Program-made: the position numbers and the translations under genes
Notes under the pieces: model-generated
The model's database searches: none
What the model saw: only the letters and a program-made list of their open reading frames with translations
Told to the model about the DNA's origin: nothing
Shown here: piece after piece, positions 1 through 14,927 of the stretch
How the letters are laid out: the number at the start of each line of letters is the position of its first letter
Position numbering within the stretch: position 1 is the first letter of the stretch
Assembly: GCF_021155765.1 (NCBI RefSeq)
Contig: NC_060112.1
Span: 2,976,001 to 3,040,000 of the forward strand
Direction of reading: 5' to 3'
Length of the DNA stretch: 64,000 bases
Source: Diprion similis
Taxonomy: Eukaryota; Arthropoda; Insecta; Hymenoptera; Diprionidae

Positions 1-429
1 AATTTGTTTAAGTTGATTGCTGCGCGGTTCGCTGCACAGACAATGAGAAAATTTGAATATACACGTCTATTATTACCCGTATCTTAATTGTTATTATTTT
101 TCGTTCTTTCCATTTATCTTATAACAAAATTGAGTATACAATCGTTCGTGCTGTTATCTCTCGCACTTTGATGAACAAGTTTTTCGTCGAACACTCAAGG
201 TATACCGCAACGAATCGTGCGTATCAAGTCGTGTTTTACCGTTATTCGTAATGTAATATTTTCTCATTTTATTGACTTCGGTTGTTGTACACCTTCGGAT
301 GCACCGACACTACTTATGTTTTCATGAATAATAAAACGGTTACGCCCCTATTTTTTCTCTCTTCCTCTTTAACTCGAAAGAATTAAAATTGATATATTAA
401 TTACCTAAATTAAAGTATTACACAAAGTT
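1..429. other. Gene-free AT-rich stretch downstream of RNF113A
   Basis: No open frame that resembles a protein is present. The stretch lies beyond the RNF113A stop in its direction of transcription and may contain its 3' UTR or end. No clear element boundary or RNA gene was seen. Confidence 0.5.
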
Positions 430-573
430 GGATCCGTACTAGTCAGAGTCGCTATTGACCTTCTCCTGTTCGTTGGATCCGTACTAGTCAGAGTCGCTAT
501 CGGCCTACTCCTGTTGATTGAATCCGTACTAGTTGGAGTTGATATCGGCCTACTCCTGTTCATGGGATCCGTA

Positions 574-2493
<1,920 letters not shown>

Positions 2494-2686
2494 GTTTGTT
2501 TTGCTACGATGAATACAAGGCGAGGCGCGTCTGTCGTGCGTCAACGCTAGGGACTCTAGTCAACGCTATCAGTAACACGATCTGCAAAGAATTCTTCGAT
2601 CACATCGCTCGGTAAAATCGTAAATGCAACGTGAAAGGAATTCTTCTTATACGGTAGTCGGAAAAGCGAGATTCTGATGGTTCGGT

Positions 2687-3158
2687 CATGCGTTGGTTCC
2701 TTGGTTCATTTCCGTCATTCCTGGTTCGACGTTAACGATCGGCGGTTGTTTTTGGACAATTCCAATTTCTTCATGGCGAGTGGCGTTGACTAAAGCTTTA
2801 TGCATCTGCATGAATTCGTCAGAGAACAGCGCCTGATGCACCGATGGAATAAACTAAGTAATGCGATCAACGTTACCGACGGATGCTACTCAATTTTCCG
2901 AAACTACTGCCGATCTTTCCGCAGTCGATCATGCGTTGGTTCAGTTCCGTCATTCCTGGTTCGACGTGAACGATTGGCGATTATTTTTGGACGATTCCAA
3001 TTTCTTCATGGCGAGTGGCATTGGCTGAGGCTTTGCGCATCTGAATTCGTCAGAGAACAGCGCCTGATGCACCGATGGAATAAACTAAGTAATGCGATCA
3101 ACGTTACCGACGGATGATACTCAATTTTCCGAAACGACTGCCGATCTTTCCGCAGTCG
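2687..3158. repeat. Direct tandem duplication of about 243 bp between RNF113A and Orc4
   Basis: Copy 1 (2687-2928) and copy 2 (2930-3158) both run from CATGCGTTGG to CTTTCCGCAGTCG and are nearly identical over long stretches, for example the segment around GATGCACCGATGGAATAAAC at about 2834 and 3066. Small indels and substitutions separate the copies, mostly in the first half. The duplication fills the intergenic space between two divergently transcribed genes, so it may carry duplicated promoter elements. Short open frames across it are repeat artefacts, not genes. Confidence 0.9.
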
Positions 3159-3570
3159 TAACCACTGCTCAGGCAATAATCTGGGCGAAAGTGTTGTGTT
3201 TAGATCTGTGAATTGTAAACATTTAACCGTGTCAGCCTGCCGAGTGCAGAGAAGTTCTCGTTTTTTAAACCCAATAAGTTGAGATAAAATTCTCCCTGCG
3301 CTGTGAATTTTTTCACCATTAGTATACGAAATTCTGTCGCATTTTAGTTGACGTTATTTCTTCGTGATTGGATTGCGATTTTTATTCATAATTTTTTCAC
3401 TAACGATTATCGCACCGCACGCATCCGTCATAACCTAAAGGTTTATTTAATCGTCCGTACAAACGAATGAATGTTATAAAACTAATCGCAGTATTAACAG
3501 GTTAAAAATTTTCTAATCGTTATCTTTCGATAGTGAAAGAAATAAAACTCAGAAAGAAACAGGAAAAATT
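3159..3570. promoter_or_regulatory. Orc4 upstream flank and probable 5' UTR
   Basis: This stretch lacks coding potential and lies directly upstream of the Orc4 start codon. Together with the 243-bp duplication it must contain the Orc4 promoter, and possibly shared elements with RNF113A. No convincing TATA box or initiator could be assigned by eye. Confidence 0.35.
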
Positions 3571-5236
3571 ATGAGCAAAAAACAGAACATGGCTATAGAT
3601 TTCCACGACAATATGATACTGCTAACCAGAAAGTATCTGAAGAGGAAAATCATGTGTCCAGAAACAAAGTTCAGGCATCATGTCAAGGAGCGAGTACATA
3701 TTCTGGATTTGTTAAAAAGGACTGTTGAAAACGGTGAAAGCAATTCGGCCTTATTGATCGGCCCCAGAGGTTGTGGAAAAACAACGGTAAGATATGCCCA
3801 AGAATATGTATGCAAATATCGGAGACTAAAAGACAAAAGAGTAGCGTAAAGTAGCATGTAAATCTTCTTAAAATATTTCTTTCATTGAATTCAGCTCGTC
3901 AACAGCGTCCTGAAGGAATTGTCTTCATTAAAATCGTTCAAAGACGAAGCGCTCGTCGTGAACTTGCACGGTTTAGTTCATACCGACGATCGTCTTGCGC
4001 TCAAAGACACCACACGTCAGATGCAGCTGGAAAACGCAGTTGGTGACAAAGTGTTTGGCACGTTCGCAGAGAACTTGAGCTTCCTACTGGAATGTCTCAA
4101 GTCTGGAGACAAGACTCGATCAAAACCTGTAATTTTTATCCTGGATGAGTTCGACCTGTTTTGCGCCCACCGAAACCAGACTCTGCTCTATAATTTGTTC
4201 GACGTAGCGCAATCGGCACAGGTGAGAATCACACAAGGCAAAAATTGATAGTTATTTATACCCCTCATTGTCCTTTATTTTTTCCAGTCCCCGATATGCG
4301 TGCTCGGACTCACCTGCAGGCTTGACGTTATCGAGCTTTTGGAGAAGCGTGTAAAGTCCAGGTTCTCACACAGACAGATATTTCTTTTTCCGGGCGATAC
4401 ATCTGGCTCAGATCAACCCACCTCTGCTTTTGACGATCGCCTCAAGTTGTTCCAGCACCTCCTTAGCCTGCCTGACGACGAAAATGTAAACGAGACCGAT
4501 CAGCAGTATGAGGATTGTAAAATAAATCCGCAGTTCGGCGCCAGATGGAACGAGTACATAAAAAGTCTGACCGAAAACATAACTATGGTCAATTTTTTGA
4601 AGAGAATGTACCAGCTGGACGTCAGCGAGAGGAGTTTCAGAAACTTTTTGGCCCTTGTTATATCGTCGCTGTCCGAGAAACATCCGAAATTAGAAGTGAA
4701 CGATTTCGTCGAGGCTAACAAGTTCTTCAATCAGGACGACAAGGTTCTCACCCTTCAAGGGTTGTCTGTTCTAGAATTGTGCCTGGTGAGAATTTCACCT
4801 TCGAACAAAAGAACGCGCGTCTGTTCGCATCTCCCGATTTTATCCACCTCTCTTTGCAGATTATCGCCATGAAACATCAGACCGAAATATACGACGACGA
4901 GCCGTTGAATTTCGAAATGGTTTTGAACAGATACGTTAAGTTCGCCAATCAGAATTCGTCCATTCAAACAGTCCAGCGACCTGTGATCATGAAGGCTTTT
5001 GAACACATCAAGGTGAGCATCAATGTACCAATTATATTCCCATTATTGATAACGGATAATTGAAATTGCAGAATTTGGAGCTGATTCAGCCAGTTGGAGG
5101 GCCGAACACCCGAGTTGAGAAAGAGCATCAGCTCTATAAGTTTTCACTCGGCTGGCAGCAGATAGCCGATGCCGTTAAAAATTATCCCGAGCTTCCAACT
5201 GAAGTTTCCCAATGGGCGGTTAGCAGTTTACAATAG
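3571..5236 (+). CDS. Orc4: Origin recognition complex subunit 4 (AAA+ ATPase)
   Basis: Five exons: 3571-3786, 3895-4221, 4288-4785, 4860-5012 and 5072-5236. All introns are short GT-AG introns in phase 0. The total is 1359 nt, 452 residues, close to human ORC4. The ATG at 3571 follows an A-rich leader. The Walker A motif GPRGCGKTT ends exon 1 (residues 64-72) and Walker B ILDEFDLF lies near residues 154-161. A sensor-like [20 protein letters not shown] block begins exon 3, at the AAA+ lid boundary, followed by a C-terminal winged-helix region. ORC4 binds the other ORC subunits at replication origins in the nucleus. In ORC its arginine finger completes the ORC1 ATPase site; the exact residue is not assigned here. 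The gene is divergent from RNF113A and convergent with Amt, whose stop lies about 690 bp away. Confidence 0.97.
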
Positions 5237-5924
5237 AAAATCCGTGCATCTAACTCACTTTAACGAAACGCGTTAAAGCTGCGCAGTTCTTCGACAATAG
5301 GATTGTTGTTTTGTTTTATTTTACATTTTTTACATCCTCGTATTTAACGACGTTCCCGTTACCAGTATTCATAGGGTTTTACGTACAACCCCTATTATTG
5401 TATTCGATAGGTAAAAATGAAACGTACGTAGAGTTTCTAGTTCTATAAATATATTCAATTACGTTGGTTATCATACTTTAAAATGGTAGAATAATTGTGT
5501 AGCCAATATTTTATTATTATTAGGTAGTACTACTGTAAAGTCTAGGCGAAAGAATGAATCGCGCGATTAACAGATCTCGTCTCTTGATTATCTGATTGTA
5601 TTATTTATCTCTTACGTACATGTATTTTACAAGTTAAAGGCTTTAATTTATTTATTTACACTATTTATTTGTATTTCGGAAAACACGAGCAAGAAAGAAA
5701 AACATAATGTTAAAGGAAACTAGAGAAGGCAGAACAAAGAGTAAAAAAAAAAAAAAATAAATAAACTTATGTGGATTGTACATTTACTCGGTAATAACAC
5801 TTGTTTGTATTTCTATTTATACAAAAGTTTCTATGATATAAATTTATACACTCAAAAACGATGTAAAGTGGAAATCTTGTCTTGTTTTTACGTGTTTACT
5901 TATTTCTTTCATTACACCTCGTTG
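5237..5924. other. Convergent 3' ends of Orc4 and Amt
   Basis: No coding region is visible between the Orc4 stop (5236) and the Amt stop (5925). The stretch is AT-rich and includes an A-run followed by overlapping AATAAA-type hexamers near 5753-5764 that could serve plus-strand polyadenylation. It presumably holds both 3' UTRs. Confidence 0.5.
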
Positions 5925-8900
5925 TTACTCAATCCACGACAACTTTGGTGTCTCTTCGCTCTTTAATGATTTTTTTAAAAGATCCTTCACCCCGGATTGT
6001 ATTCGGTTGTTTTTCAAACCGGTCACTTTTCCTGGACTGCGTGCCATCAACTTTTTCAGTTTTTGGGCTCTCTGGCTACGATTGTATCTGTCCAAGTACG
6101 ATTCATGCCCTGTTGAATCAAGTCGATAAATTTTCACCAACTCCCTCCCTTCAATGCAACACAATAAAAAATATCAAACCTGGGTTGAATCCCATTCGCA
6201 AAACATTCTCCAGTTGAATTTCATCCGGGAATGGCCGAAGCGCGGAGACCGCTCTGCTCACTCCCACCTGAAAATGAAGTTGAAACACGTTCGTTGAAAA
6301 ATTCACACGTGCGAAATCACCACGTATTTACCCACCTGCATGTGTCTTACTCTGTGCTCGACCAAATCCGCACCCAGCAATTCGTCGTGCGTGCTCATTC
6401 TGATCGGTAGCACCTTGTCGATCATCTGTAATTACGGTCAAGTTCAAATTTCGAACCACTTCCATCCGTCTTCACACATGCTTACCCACAACAGAATAAC
6501 CGACGATAGAAAACTCCAGCTGGCTAGACAAAGCACGGACAAGCTTTGAACCCCGAGTAGATACCATCCCCCACCTTAATTAAGGCAATCAGCAAATCGG
6601 TGTTATTAGAAATTTTGATAATCCCCGTATATTTGGATGCGGTTATATCATAATTTTTTTAGTTGATGAATATTATACTCGGAGTTGTTTATACATGATT
6701 GGAATCGACCTCCGCATCATGGACAAAGTTCAATTCGTTCTCTTGGCTTGTGTGAAAAAATTTTCATCCTACTTCACACGAATAATTGTGACATCTTGAT
6801 CAATTGACGCATTCATAACGTACCTTTGAACAGGCCTCTTCGGCCGTTCGTCGTTGTCAATGGTCGAGGATTGTCCGCAAACAAACCAATCGCCAGTACT
6901 CCCCAAACTCCACTAGCTCCTACTTAAATAGAGTTTATACAGTTCGTTTTATTCAAAATTCATTGTAACTAAGGGAGGATAAAGGAACCTAAACCATTAA
7001 GGATCAATGGTCCGTAACGGGGAAATCAAAAGTCAGGGAAAGAGAGAGAGAAAATCGTTGAAAAAATCTCCAGCAATCTTATTGATTCAAATGAAAATGA
7101 ACGTGAATATGAAACAACATCTCTAAGCAGGTTTTTTCTCTCTCGCCAAGTTTTGATTCAGACCACCAGTCTTTTACCCTTCATCGTAGCTTAAATTCAC
7201 CGTGAACTGCAAAAGCACCAACAGGATCGTCTATGCCCAGTTTGTCCAAAGCAGGCATCACGATGCAGGCTATAAACCCGCCGATTGATCCGACTACCAA
7301 CGCTTCCCATGCTTGGAAGAGGAAACACCCGCCTGTATTCGAATAATTATACACGGCCGAATTAAGTGATTCTATATCGAACAAGACGCGATGTTGAAAT
7401 GATGAGGCATATCAAGACTCAATGAATGCATGAAGAAAAATTGATTCATCAGTGCTGAGGAACAACTTTACGAACCATAACGTACTGAATGAAAATTCAC
7501 CTGTCACTGCGACCAGCGCTCCAAGGATGCCGTTAATCTGACTCAAAATGTCGATCCCGTTCGGGCCCATCAAGCTGAACCCAAACCCGATCAAGCCGCC
7601 ACCCATGCTTGCCATCATCGTAGAGACGGCAGCTCTGGCCGCGTACTTCCACCGATCGCCACTTACGCCGTAAGTGCTTCCGCTGTTGAACGCCAGCCAA
7701 CCCCACCTTGGAAGAATTCAATGCATGGGTGCATCATAATAGAAGTAAAAAGGACTGGAATCACTTGCAAATCAGTGAAACCCTTTAATATTGGAAATGA
7801 TTTTGGAATCAGTGAAAAGTCAAAGGACTTTGAGGGTTCGCTGGAAACCCTTGGAAGTCAAGCTAGCCTTCAATATTGTAAGTCATTTGGAATATCACAA
7901 GACGATCTCCAAGTGATTTCCAATTTATTAGCTTCTCGGGTTTTACCAGAGGACGAACATTCCCATAACAGCGTTGACCGGGCAACCTGGTGGAAGAGGG
8001 TTCAACCCGTTGTCGTATCGGCCAAGTCTTGGTCCCAGCATCATGGCACCGGCTAGAGCTGCAACGGAAAGAGACTTGAGCTAAGGAATGGAAGGGATAA
8101 TGGGTGACATGTGCCTCGTCTGCATCATCGACTTGCCGGAAATTCCACCGACCAGGTGAACCGGCCCTGATCCGGCAATGTCGACAACCCCCATTTGCTT
8201 CAGGAATCCATGATCGCCCCACACCCAGCCGGCGGGGATGCAGTAGACGATGGTGTTTAGGAAAGAAAAGAGGCTGTAGGCCTTGAAGTTGCACCTGAAA
8301 TGCTCTTATTAATGAATTGAGGAAGTTACAAACTTAACAGTCGGATATGAAATTGTAAATCAAAGAAACTGTAGTGAGTTGAGTATCGTTCGAAAAATCA
8401 CTTGAAATCATACGATAGTGCTGAAGAACATCATATTCATGCTATTTTATCGTTTGCATTATATTAATTCCACGACTTCCAGTTTACCAAGTGATTTCCA
8501 TTGATCGTCAATTCTTTCTTAGCGTTCTGAGTGATGTTGTGACTTACTGTGATTCTATCAATCCGGTAATCAGAGAAATGCGTCTAGAACGCTGAGAAAT
8601 CATTGGAAATCAATGGGAACCATTTGGTACACTGGTCAATCAACGAGAGCACATCATGAGACAGAAGTGAATAAAAAGCACTGTAAGTCGACGTTAATGA
8701 ATTGGAACCCAGCATTGGATTGCCAAGCTAAAGCTGAACCACCATAACACAACGCGCGGTTACCGCTCAGCCATGGCACCGCTGACGATGGTTGTGGCAG
8801 TGGTAGCAAAGCTGAGCTGAAAGAGAAACGCGGCGCAGGTTGAGCCCATGAGTTCATCATCGATGCTCGGATCGATAAGGAACCCGCCGATCCCAATGAA

Positions 8901-9627
8901 GGGGTTGACGGGCTGAGCCTTTCCGAAGCTCATCCCAAAGCCGAAGAGCCAGTAAGTGAGTCCGCCCAGGACGATGTCGACGACGTTCTTCATCATGATG
9001 TTGACTTCGTTTTTAAGCGACACGCAACCGGACTCGAGCATTCCGAACCCTGGAAAAGGTGGTATTGTATCTCGTGTAATACCGTGTAAAAAAAGTCCAG
9101 TAGAGGTTACACAGTCCTCGATTATTTTCACTTGTGACCATAACCGAAAAGTATGGTATATTCCAGAGCTGTAACAAGAATATCCGGTACGATCTATCTG
9201 ATTGTGGTCACTCGCACTACACTTTCTTGCAAATAATAGCGATAGTTTGATTTTGGTGGAGTACCAAACCGATTTTACATAGTCAACTAAACAAATAGAC
9301 TTGATGTGAAGCTAACGAGTAAATGTAAGAACTGACAACTATGTAATTACTTGTACCGCAGGTAGTTCTTACGATTTCCATTTTGCCGGAGTCTTCCACT
9401 AAAGACGGTGACGCATAGAATTTCCCAGACTTACCTGTCTGCATAGTGAATATGATGAAGGAGGAGCTGACGATCCATATCGTGTCCTCCTTTGATATGT
9501 TGTAGATCGAGCTCGAGTATCTGAGATCGGTGATCTCGAGTCTTTGCACGTCGCTTATAGCTAATACGGATTGATTTTTGAGGTAAAAATTGTTGTAAGG
9601 AGCCTCAGAGTTGGTTGATTCCTCCAT
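5925..9627 (-). CDS. Amt: Ammonium transporter (Amt/MEP family)
   Basis: Eleven minus-strand exons: 9627-9435, 9049-8764, 8294-8137, 8058-7947, 7706-7501, 7332-7201, 6919-6824, 6574-6486, 6425-6336, 6267-6180 and 6148-5925 (1674 nt, 557 residues, phases consistent). The start is ATG 9627, giving an extracellular N-terminus with NQS and NIS glycosylation motifs. Family motifs are FGMLESG after TM1, TIVSGAMAER, a first pore histidine in GSGPVHLVGG, LWWGWLAFNSGSTYG, and a second pore histidine in GAFAVHGASGVWG. These are the twin histidines of the AmtB-type conduction path. About eleven hydrophobic segments are expected, followed by a basic cytoplasmic tail of about 100 residues. The protein carries ammonium across the plasma membrane; insect relatives act in ammonia excretion and olfaction. 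Exon 3 ends in a GC donor (see findings). The protein is Amt-type, not Rh-type. Confidence 0.96.
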
Positions 9628-9870
9628 GTCGGCTGCCTAAAAGTCGAAAACCTGTGTATAGACGTGAACTAACGTAAATGGTATCTTTACCTAGCGAACG
9701 TAGACTTGGATCGTATCCTAACTGCAGCTGATTGTGGGCGCAAACACAGATCAAAGAAATTTAATCGGAGAAAAACAAGTACATTATTTACCATCGATTC
9801 TCCTTACCTATTCTTTTTCTGCAAATCAATGTGCCGTACGACGATCGTTTAAGTCGTTTGCAGGACATAG

Positions 9871-9909
<39 letters not shown>

Positions 9910-12136
9910 ACAAGTAAAAAAAGAAAAAGAGAGAAGAAAAAATAGGAAGGTCAAATCTGGGGTTAATATAATATCAATGTTATATTATGCAAAGGAGGAA
10001 TGGACGTGTATTACGCTATTACTAAAAAAATTTCAGACCATATAGAAACCGAAAAATATGTAATAAACATATTTATATGCAATATATGAAAATTTATACA
10101 TATATAATATGATGTCATCGTAGTGTCAATACATATACATATACATATCTACATATATGTATGTATGTACATAATTATATTCATCCTGTATACATATATA
10201 ATATGTATACATATGTATATATATATTGTATTCAGATTACATTATGAATTAAATATGTGATATATTATACTTAATAAGAGAGCCTGCAATTGCCGTGCAA
10301 CGCATAATATATAATTATGCCGCGCTCGGAAAGAAATCTATTATTTTTAATATGATAAGCTTACTTTGTATGTAATATATTATAATAAGGTACATAATAA
10401 TATAATTTATATTTTAGCAATATAAAAACAGCGGTGACTTTTCGTAATAGGTATGTATAGCGATAAGAATTTGATCGACGTGTTTTAATAACAATACTAA
10501 CAATAATAACAACAGCAACAACAACAACAACAACAACAATAATAATAATAACAATGTAATCGTGAATTACATATTCTATTCAATATTTCATTTATTTAAT
10601 TGTATCATTATATTTTCTTTTCGTCGTTTGTTTATAACGTGATTTATTCATTTTTAGTACGTGTGTAAAGGTCATAATTATTTATTTGAATAGCAACATT
10701 TAACGGTTCTCGTGTTAATAATGGTTTATTAGTTATCGATTATCCCTATCATTTTTATTATTACGATTATTATTATTATTATTATTATTATTATCAAACG
10801 CGTAATACAAGCGTTCAATCGAACTTGAAAAATATTTTGTGTGTGTGTGTGTTTTATACTATCTCGAGATTAATTTTAAATCATCTCATTTCCTTATTAC
10901 ATGTTTTATTTAATTATATTTATTTATTACGCAAACAACCGATTTTCGTCTACCCTGTGCAAATTCAAATTTTAATTGTAAAATATCGTTAATATTTATT
11001 GTAATTATGTAATACAGAAGCTGAAGATTTAATCAGCGTATTTGCATTACTTTGTTATATACTACTATATACGCATATTGAAAAAAAAAAAATTATAATA
11101 AAAAGAAAAGTGCATATACGTTATGAGGAGACGAAGGTTTGCATTATGGCGAGGCGTGCGAGGCTGTGATTTCACACAGAAGTAAAAATGCGCGGATTTT
11201 GTAATCAAAATGTGAAAAAAAAAAGAAACAAATAAAGACATAATGATAAAATCGGAGTGAAAATTTTTGCAAATCTTTCTTTTATTTTAGAATACAACTC
11301 GACGACAATTATTCTTTATTTTATTTTTTTCTCACGTTCAAAATATAGGGCAAAAAGAAGTTGAAATTTCCTCCATATTTCTTCTCCGATATCTCGAAGG
11401 ATATAACTATATTAAACGGACGTGTTGATATTTATTTTTTATCAATATTCTTTCAATCGTTTTCATTCTTCCTTTCTTTTTCTTCACATTTTGCAATTGC
11501 AAAATTATTCATAGTGTATACTCGTATGTATGTACACTGTGCGTCTTTTTCTCATGAAATTTATGATTATTAATTAATTGGTATTACACATACATTGTAT
11601 TGTACCACAGCTTGTGAAATTACCACAGCTATATTGTATATTATATGACGTACAGCAATTGTACATGAGTAGGTAATTTTTGTTGTTATTTATTTTTTTT
11701 TTTTTCACTTTCACTTTCTATTTCACCAGCCCGGTAAAGAAAAGCTCAATTATTTGCCACTCTTTTAAATTTTTCCTTACTTTTCAATTTCAATAGTTTC
11801 CTTCGCTATTTTCACCATTCGTTAAAATGTTTATAGATTTTTTTTTTTATTTCATTTTCGAAAATTTTCTTCGTAAAGTGAGAAACTATGCAGAGAATTA
11901 TGTTGTTAATTATAAATAGGCAGAATTATCTATCATAACACGTGGCGTGGATTCTATCCTATGTAGGTATATATGATATTTTGTTTCAATTACTTTGACG
12001 ATGATGATAATAATAACAATAACAACAACAAGAACAACAACGACAACAACAACAAAAATAAATAATAATAGTAATAATAATAACTTGCTTATGGTGAGTA
12101 CAAATAGCCTAAAATATCTATTCATGTTTACGTATA
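9628..12136. other. Intergenic microsatellite-rich DNA upstream of Amt
   Basis: No plausible gene is present. The stretch includes an (AG)n run at 9877-9904, AAC/AAT triplet runs around 10503-10556, a (TTA)n run at 10766-10794 and long ATAT/ACAT tracts at 10080-10230. The first few hundred bases must hold the Amt promoter. Confidence 0.6.
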
Positions 12137-12745
12137 TTAGAGTGTTTAAAAAAAATCGGCTATTTTTTTTTGAAGAACATTGAAGAATCGTCGAGTATTC
12201 CTTAACAAAGGCCCTGTTAAAATATGAGCCCTTAATATTATTATTCAACGATGCCGATTCTCAATTTACTATTTCCATTTAAATAGCATGAGAAAATTTT
12301 CTTCGGAATCTTATTGCTCGTAAACGAATCACTATACAATAATAAAGAAGATGAATTTTTGTATGTTATGAAGCCTCAACCATTGAAGTGTTCAAAATAA
12401 TATTACGTCATTATTTCGAACACTTCAATGCTTGAGGTTTCATAATTTCGAAACGGCTCGCCTTACGCAAATCTTCATTCAGACCTTTTTTATGGAGCAT
12501 TCAATTTCCTGCAAAAATCTATGTTGCTTATTATTGTACAGTGATTTGTTTGCGAGTAATAAAATTCCAAAGTTCAGAAAAAAATTTTCTCATGTTATTT
12601 AAATGGAAATAAAAAATTGAGGATCGCCACCTTCAAATAATAATATTAAGGGCTTATATTTTAACAGGGTCTTTGTTTAGGGATACTCTAACGATTTTTC
12701 AATGTTCTATGAAAAAAAATAGGCGATATTTTTCAAACACTCTAA
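12137..12745. mobile_element. Foldback (palindromic) MITE, about 609 bp
   Basis: The element begins TTAGAGTGTTT and ends AAACACTCTAA. The two halves are inverted copies over almost the whole length: AACATTGAAGAATCG on the left pairs with CGATTTTTCAATGTT on the right. The centre is a hairpin around 12373-12436 containing TTGAAGTGTTC and GAACACTTCAA. There is no coding capacity, so it is non-autonomous. Confidence 0.85.
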
Positions 12746-13139
12746 TGTAATTGTAAGAAATGAGCACCGTCCGCGAACATATGTGTAATACCTGTCTAAT
12801 AATAATGATAATGACTAACTAACAATCTCTATTGTTATTGTACAAGTACAGGATCAGCTACTTTAAAACGTATAGTTTTATACTATTCGTTATATCCGGT
12901 GACAAGGAGACAAGGAGAAAAAGAAAATAGATTATAAGGGCGGATGTGAGCGCGACTTGAGAGGAAATAAGTGAAAAAAGGAATACGAAAAATTGGATAT
13001 TCTGCTTCAATAACAATTTTTTCACAGATTGGTGTTATCGTTATTGTTATATATTCATTCATTTCATTTGTTCAACACTCAAGTTTCGTGTTTTATTACA
13101 TGTACACGTATGACGACTTGTCCGTCGTCTGTTACAACG

Positions 13140-13790
13140 TAATGCATATGCGCAACAATCAGAGATCAATTGTTTACCATGATGACCAATCGTCATGAAC
13201 GAATCTACGAAAATGTTGGTAGTTGTAGCTGGCAAGTATGCTCAACACCGACAGCTGTCAAAATTTTTATGGTTATATACGTCATGGCGAACTGTGGTCT
13301 AAATTTATGGCGGTTGGTCACCCTGGAAAACAACTCAGGGTGTCCAGTTATTTGTGGAAATGTAATTTCCTGAAAATTCGAAGTTTTCCAGACAAGAATT
13401 ATTATTTATTTAGTTTGTTCTCATGTAAACAATAAATGAAAAATACAATAGCCATATGAACAAGAATATTTTACATTTGACTAAAGCACAGCTCATTGTG
13501 AGACGAATTTGTAAGAATTCGCTAGCACGTTCAATTTTTAATAAATCAGGGCTTGTTCGTGACCATTGTGCCTGAAAGTTGAAAGAAAATATTTTTTTCT
13601 CACCAAATGGCTAAATTTTTATGAACCAAGGATGAAAATTAGTATATTCCAGATACGACAAGAAATTCCCTAAGATTTCCAGGTTGTTTCTAGGGCATAT
13701 AAAATTCCCTGAGAATTTCCCGATTCCATAATTTCCATGAATACTGGATACCCTGAAACTGCTCCCAGATTGTGGCGCATGCGCATCAAA
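13140..13790. mobile_element. Composite: a copy of the 34.7-kb MITE family, interrupted by another element
   Basis: Positions about 13150-13334 and 13757-13790 match the interior of the element at 34693-35010. Shared landmarks are CGGTTGGTCACCCTGG, then AACAACT on one side and ACTGCTCC plus GCGCATGCGCAT on the other. The match is broken by the element at 13335-13756. Confidence 0.75.
13335..13756. mobile_element. MITE with terminal inverted repeats TCAGGGTGTCCAGT / ACTGGATACCCTGA
   Basis: The 14-bp terminal inverted repeats (one mismatch) bound a 422-bp non-coding element. The flanking bases AACT on the left and AAACT on the right look like a 4-5 bp target duplication. A second partial copy of its left half is at 44062-44175. 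Confidence 0.8.
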
Positions 13791-14517
13791 AATTTGATAA
13801 ATATCATTTCTTACATTACATGCGTATTATGCGTATAACGTATAAGAAATTGTACGCGTATACGCGTAATGACGAATGAAAATCAATGTTATTAGACGTA
13901 AAAATTCTCGGCGCGTAATATCGATAACGTTGCATAATATGTAGTATAATATAATACCACGTCGATTATTTATCTCATCGTATTTCGTATTCCATTTTCT
14001 TTGCAAACTTGCTTGATTCTATTCCCATTTCAATATATTTTTCTACTCGATAAATTTTTTTTGTCCTGTGACTCTTGGTTTTTTCTATCTGTACATTTTG
14101 TTTAAAATTGTAGCAAGTTGAAAGAAGAAAAAATAATATTCTACATAACAATTAACATACAGCGTGAAAAAATTTCGTTCCCTTCTTATTAATGTTATCA
14201 TTATTACTGTTGTTGTAGTTGTTATTGTTCTTGTTATAATAATTATTATTCATGCTTATGCGCTTGCAAGAGCGAATTTTATTCTATGCTAATACGCGAT
14301 TGTTTATGTCAAAATATACATATATACCTATATGTATTATTACGATCGAATTCCGTTACTTTCCTATACTTTGTAATTATTATTATTATTATTCTTATTA
14401 TTATTCTTATTCTTATTGTTATTATTATGTACGTATAATTACATACTGCGTATGTTTTAACTGTGTATTTATTACCATTATTATTACTATTGTTGCATTA
14501 GTTGCTCTCTTATTATG

Positions 14518-14558
<41 letters not shown>

Positions 14559-14927
14559 TATTATCATCGTCATCATCGTTATCGTCATCACAATCATCGT
14601 TATATTGCTTGATAATCGTTTCAACCGACTCTGTGTTATAGATATGAATACATGTAAGCATTTGAGGAAAAGAAGTAGATAATTTGCATATACATATATA
14701 AATATATATTGAACACTGCAATGTTCTTAATATTACGATTCGGTAAGAATAATAACAATAATAATAACAATGATAACGACAATAATACCTCACAGACGCG
14801 TAAATGCTATTATTATTATTACTTGAAAGTTTTATCATGTGTATGTAATTTCGTAATTTAATCATGGCATATCAGTGACATCCGAAATATCGTATGTATA
14901 ATAGCTGTATACATATATGCGAATAGG

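Noticed and set aside
2800..3117. Plus-strand frame with an internally repeated peptide
   Set aside because: The repetition is the 243-bp tandem duplication; no known domain, and it lies in an intergenic interval.
14425..14865. 146-codon minus-strand open frame with poly-Asn/Asp
   Set aside because: Entirely explained by TTA/TCA triplet repeats.
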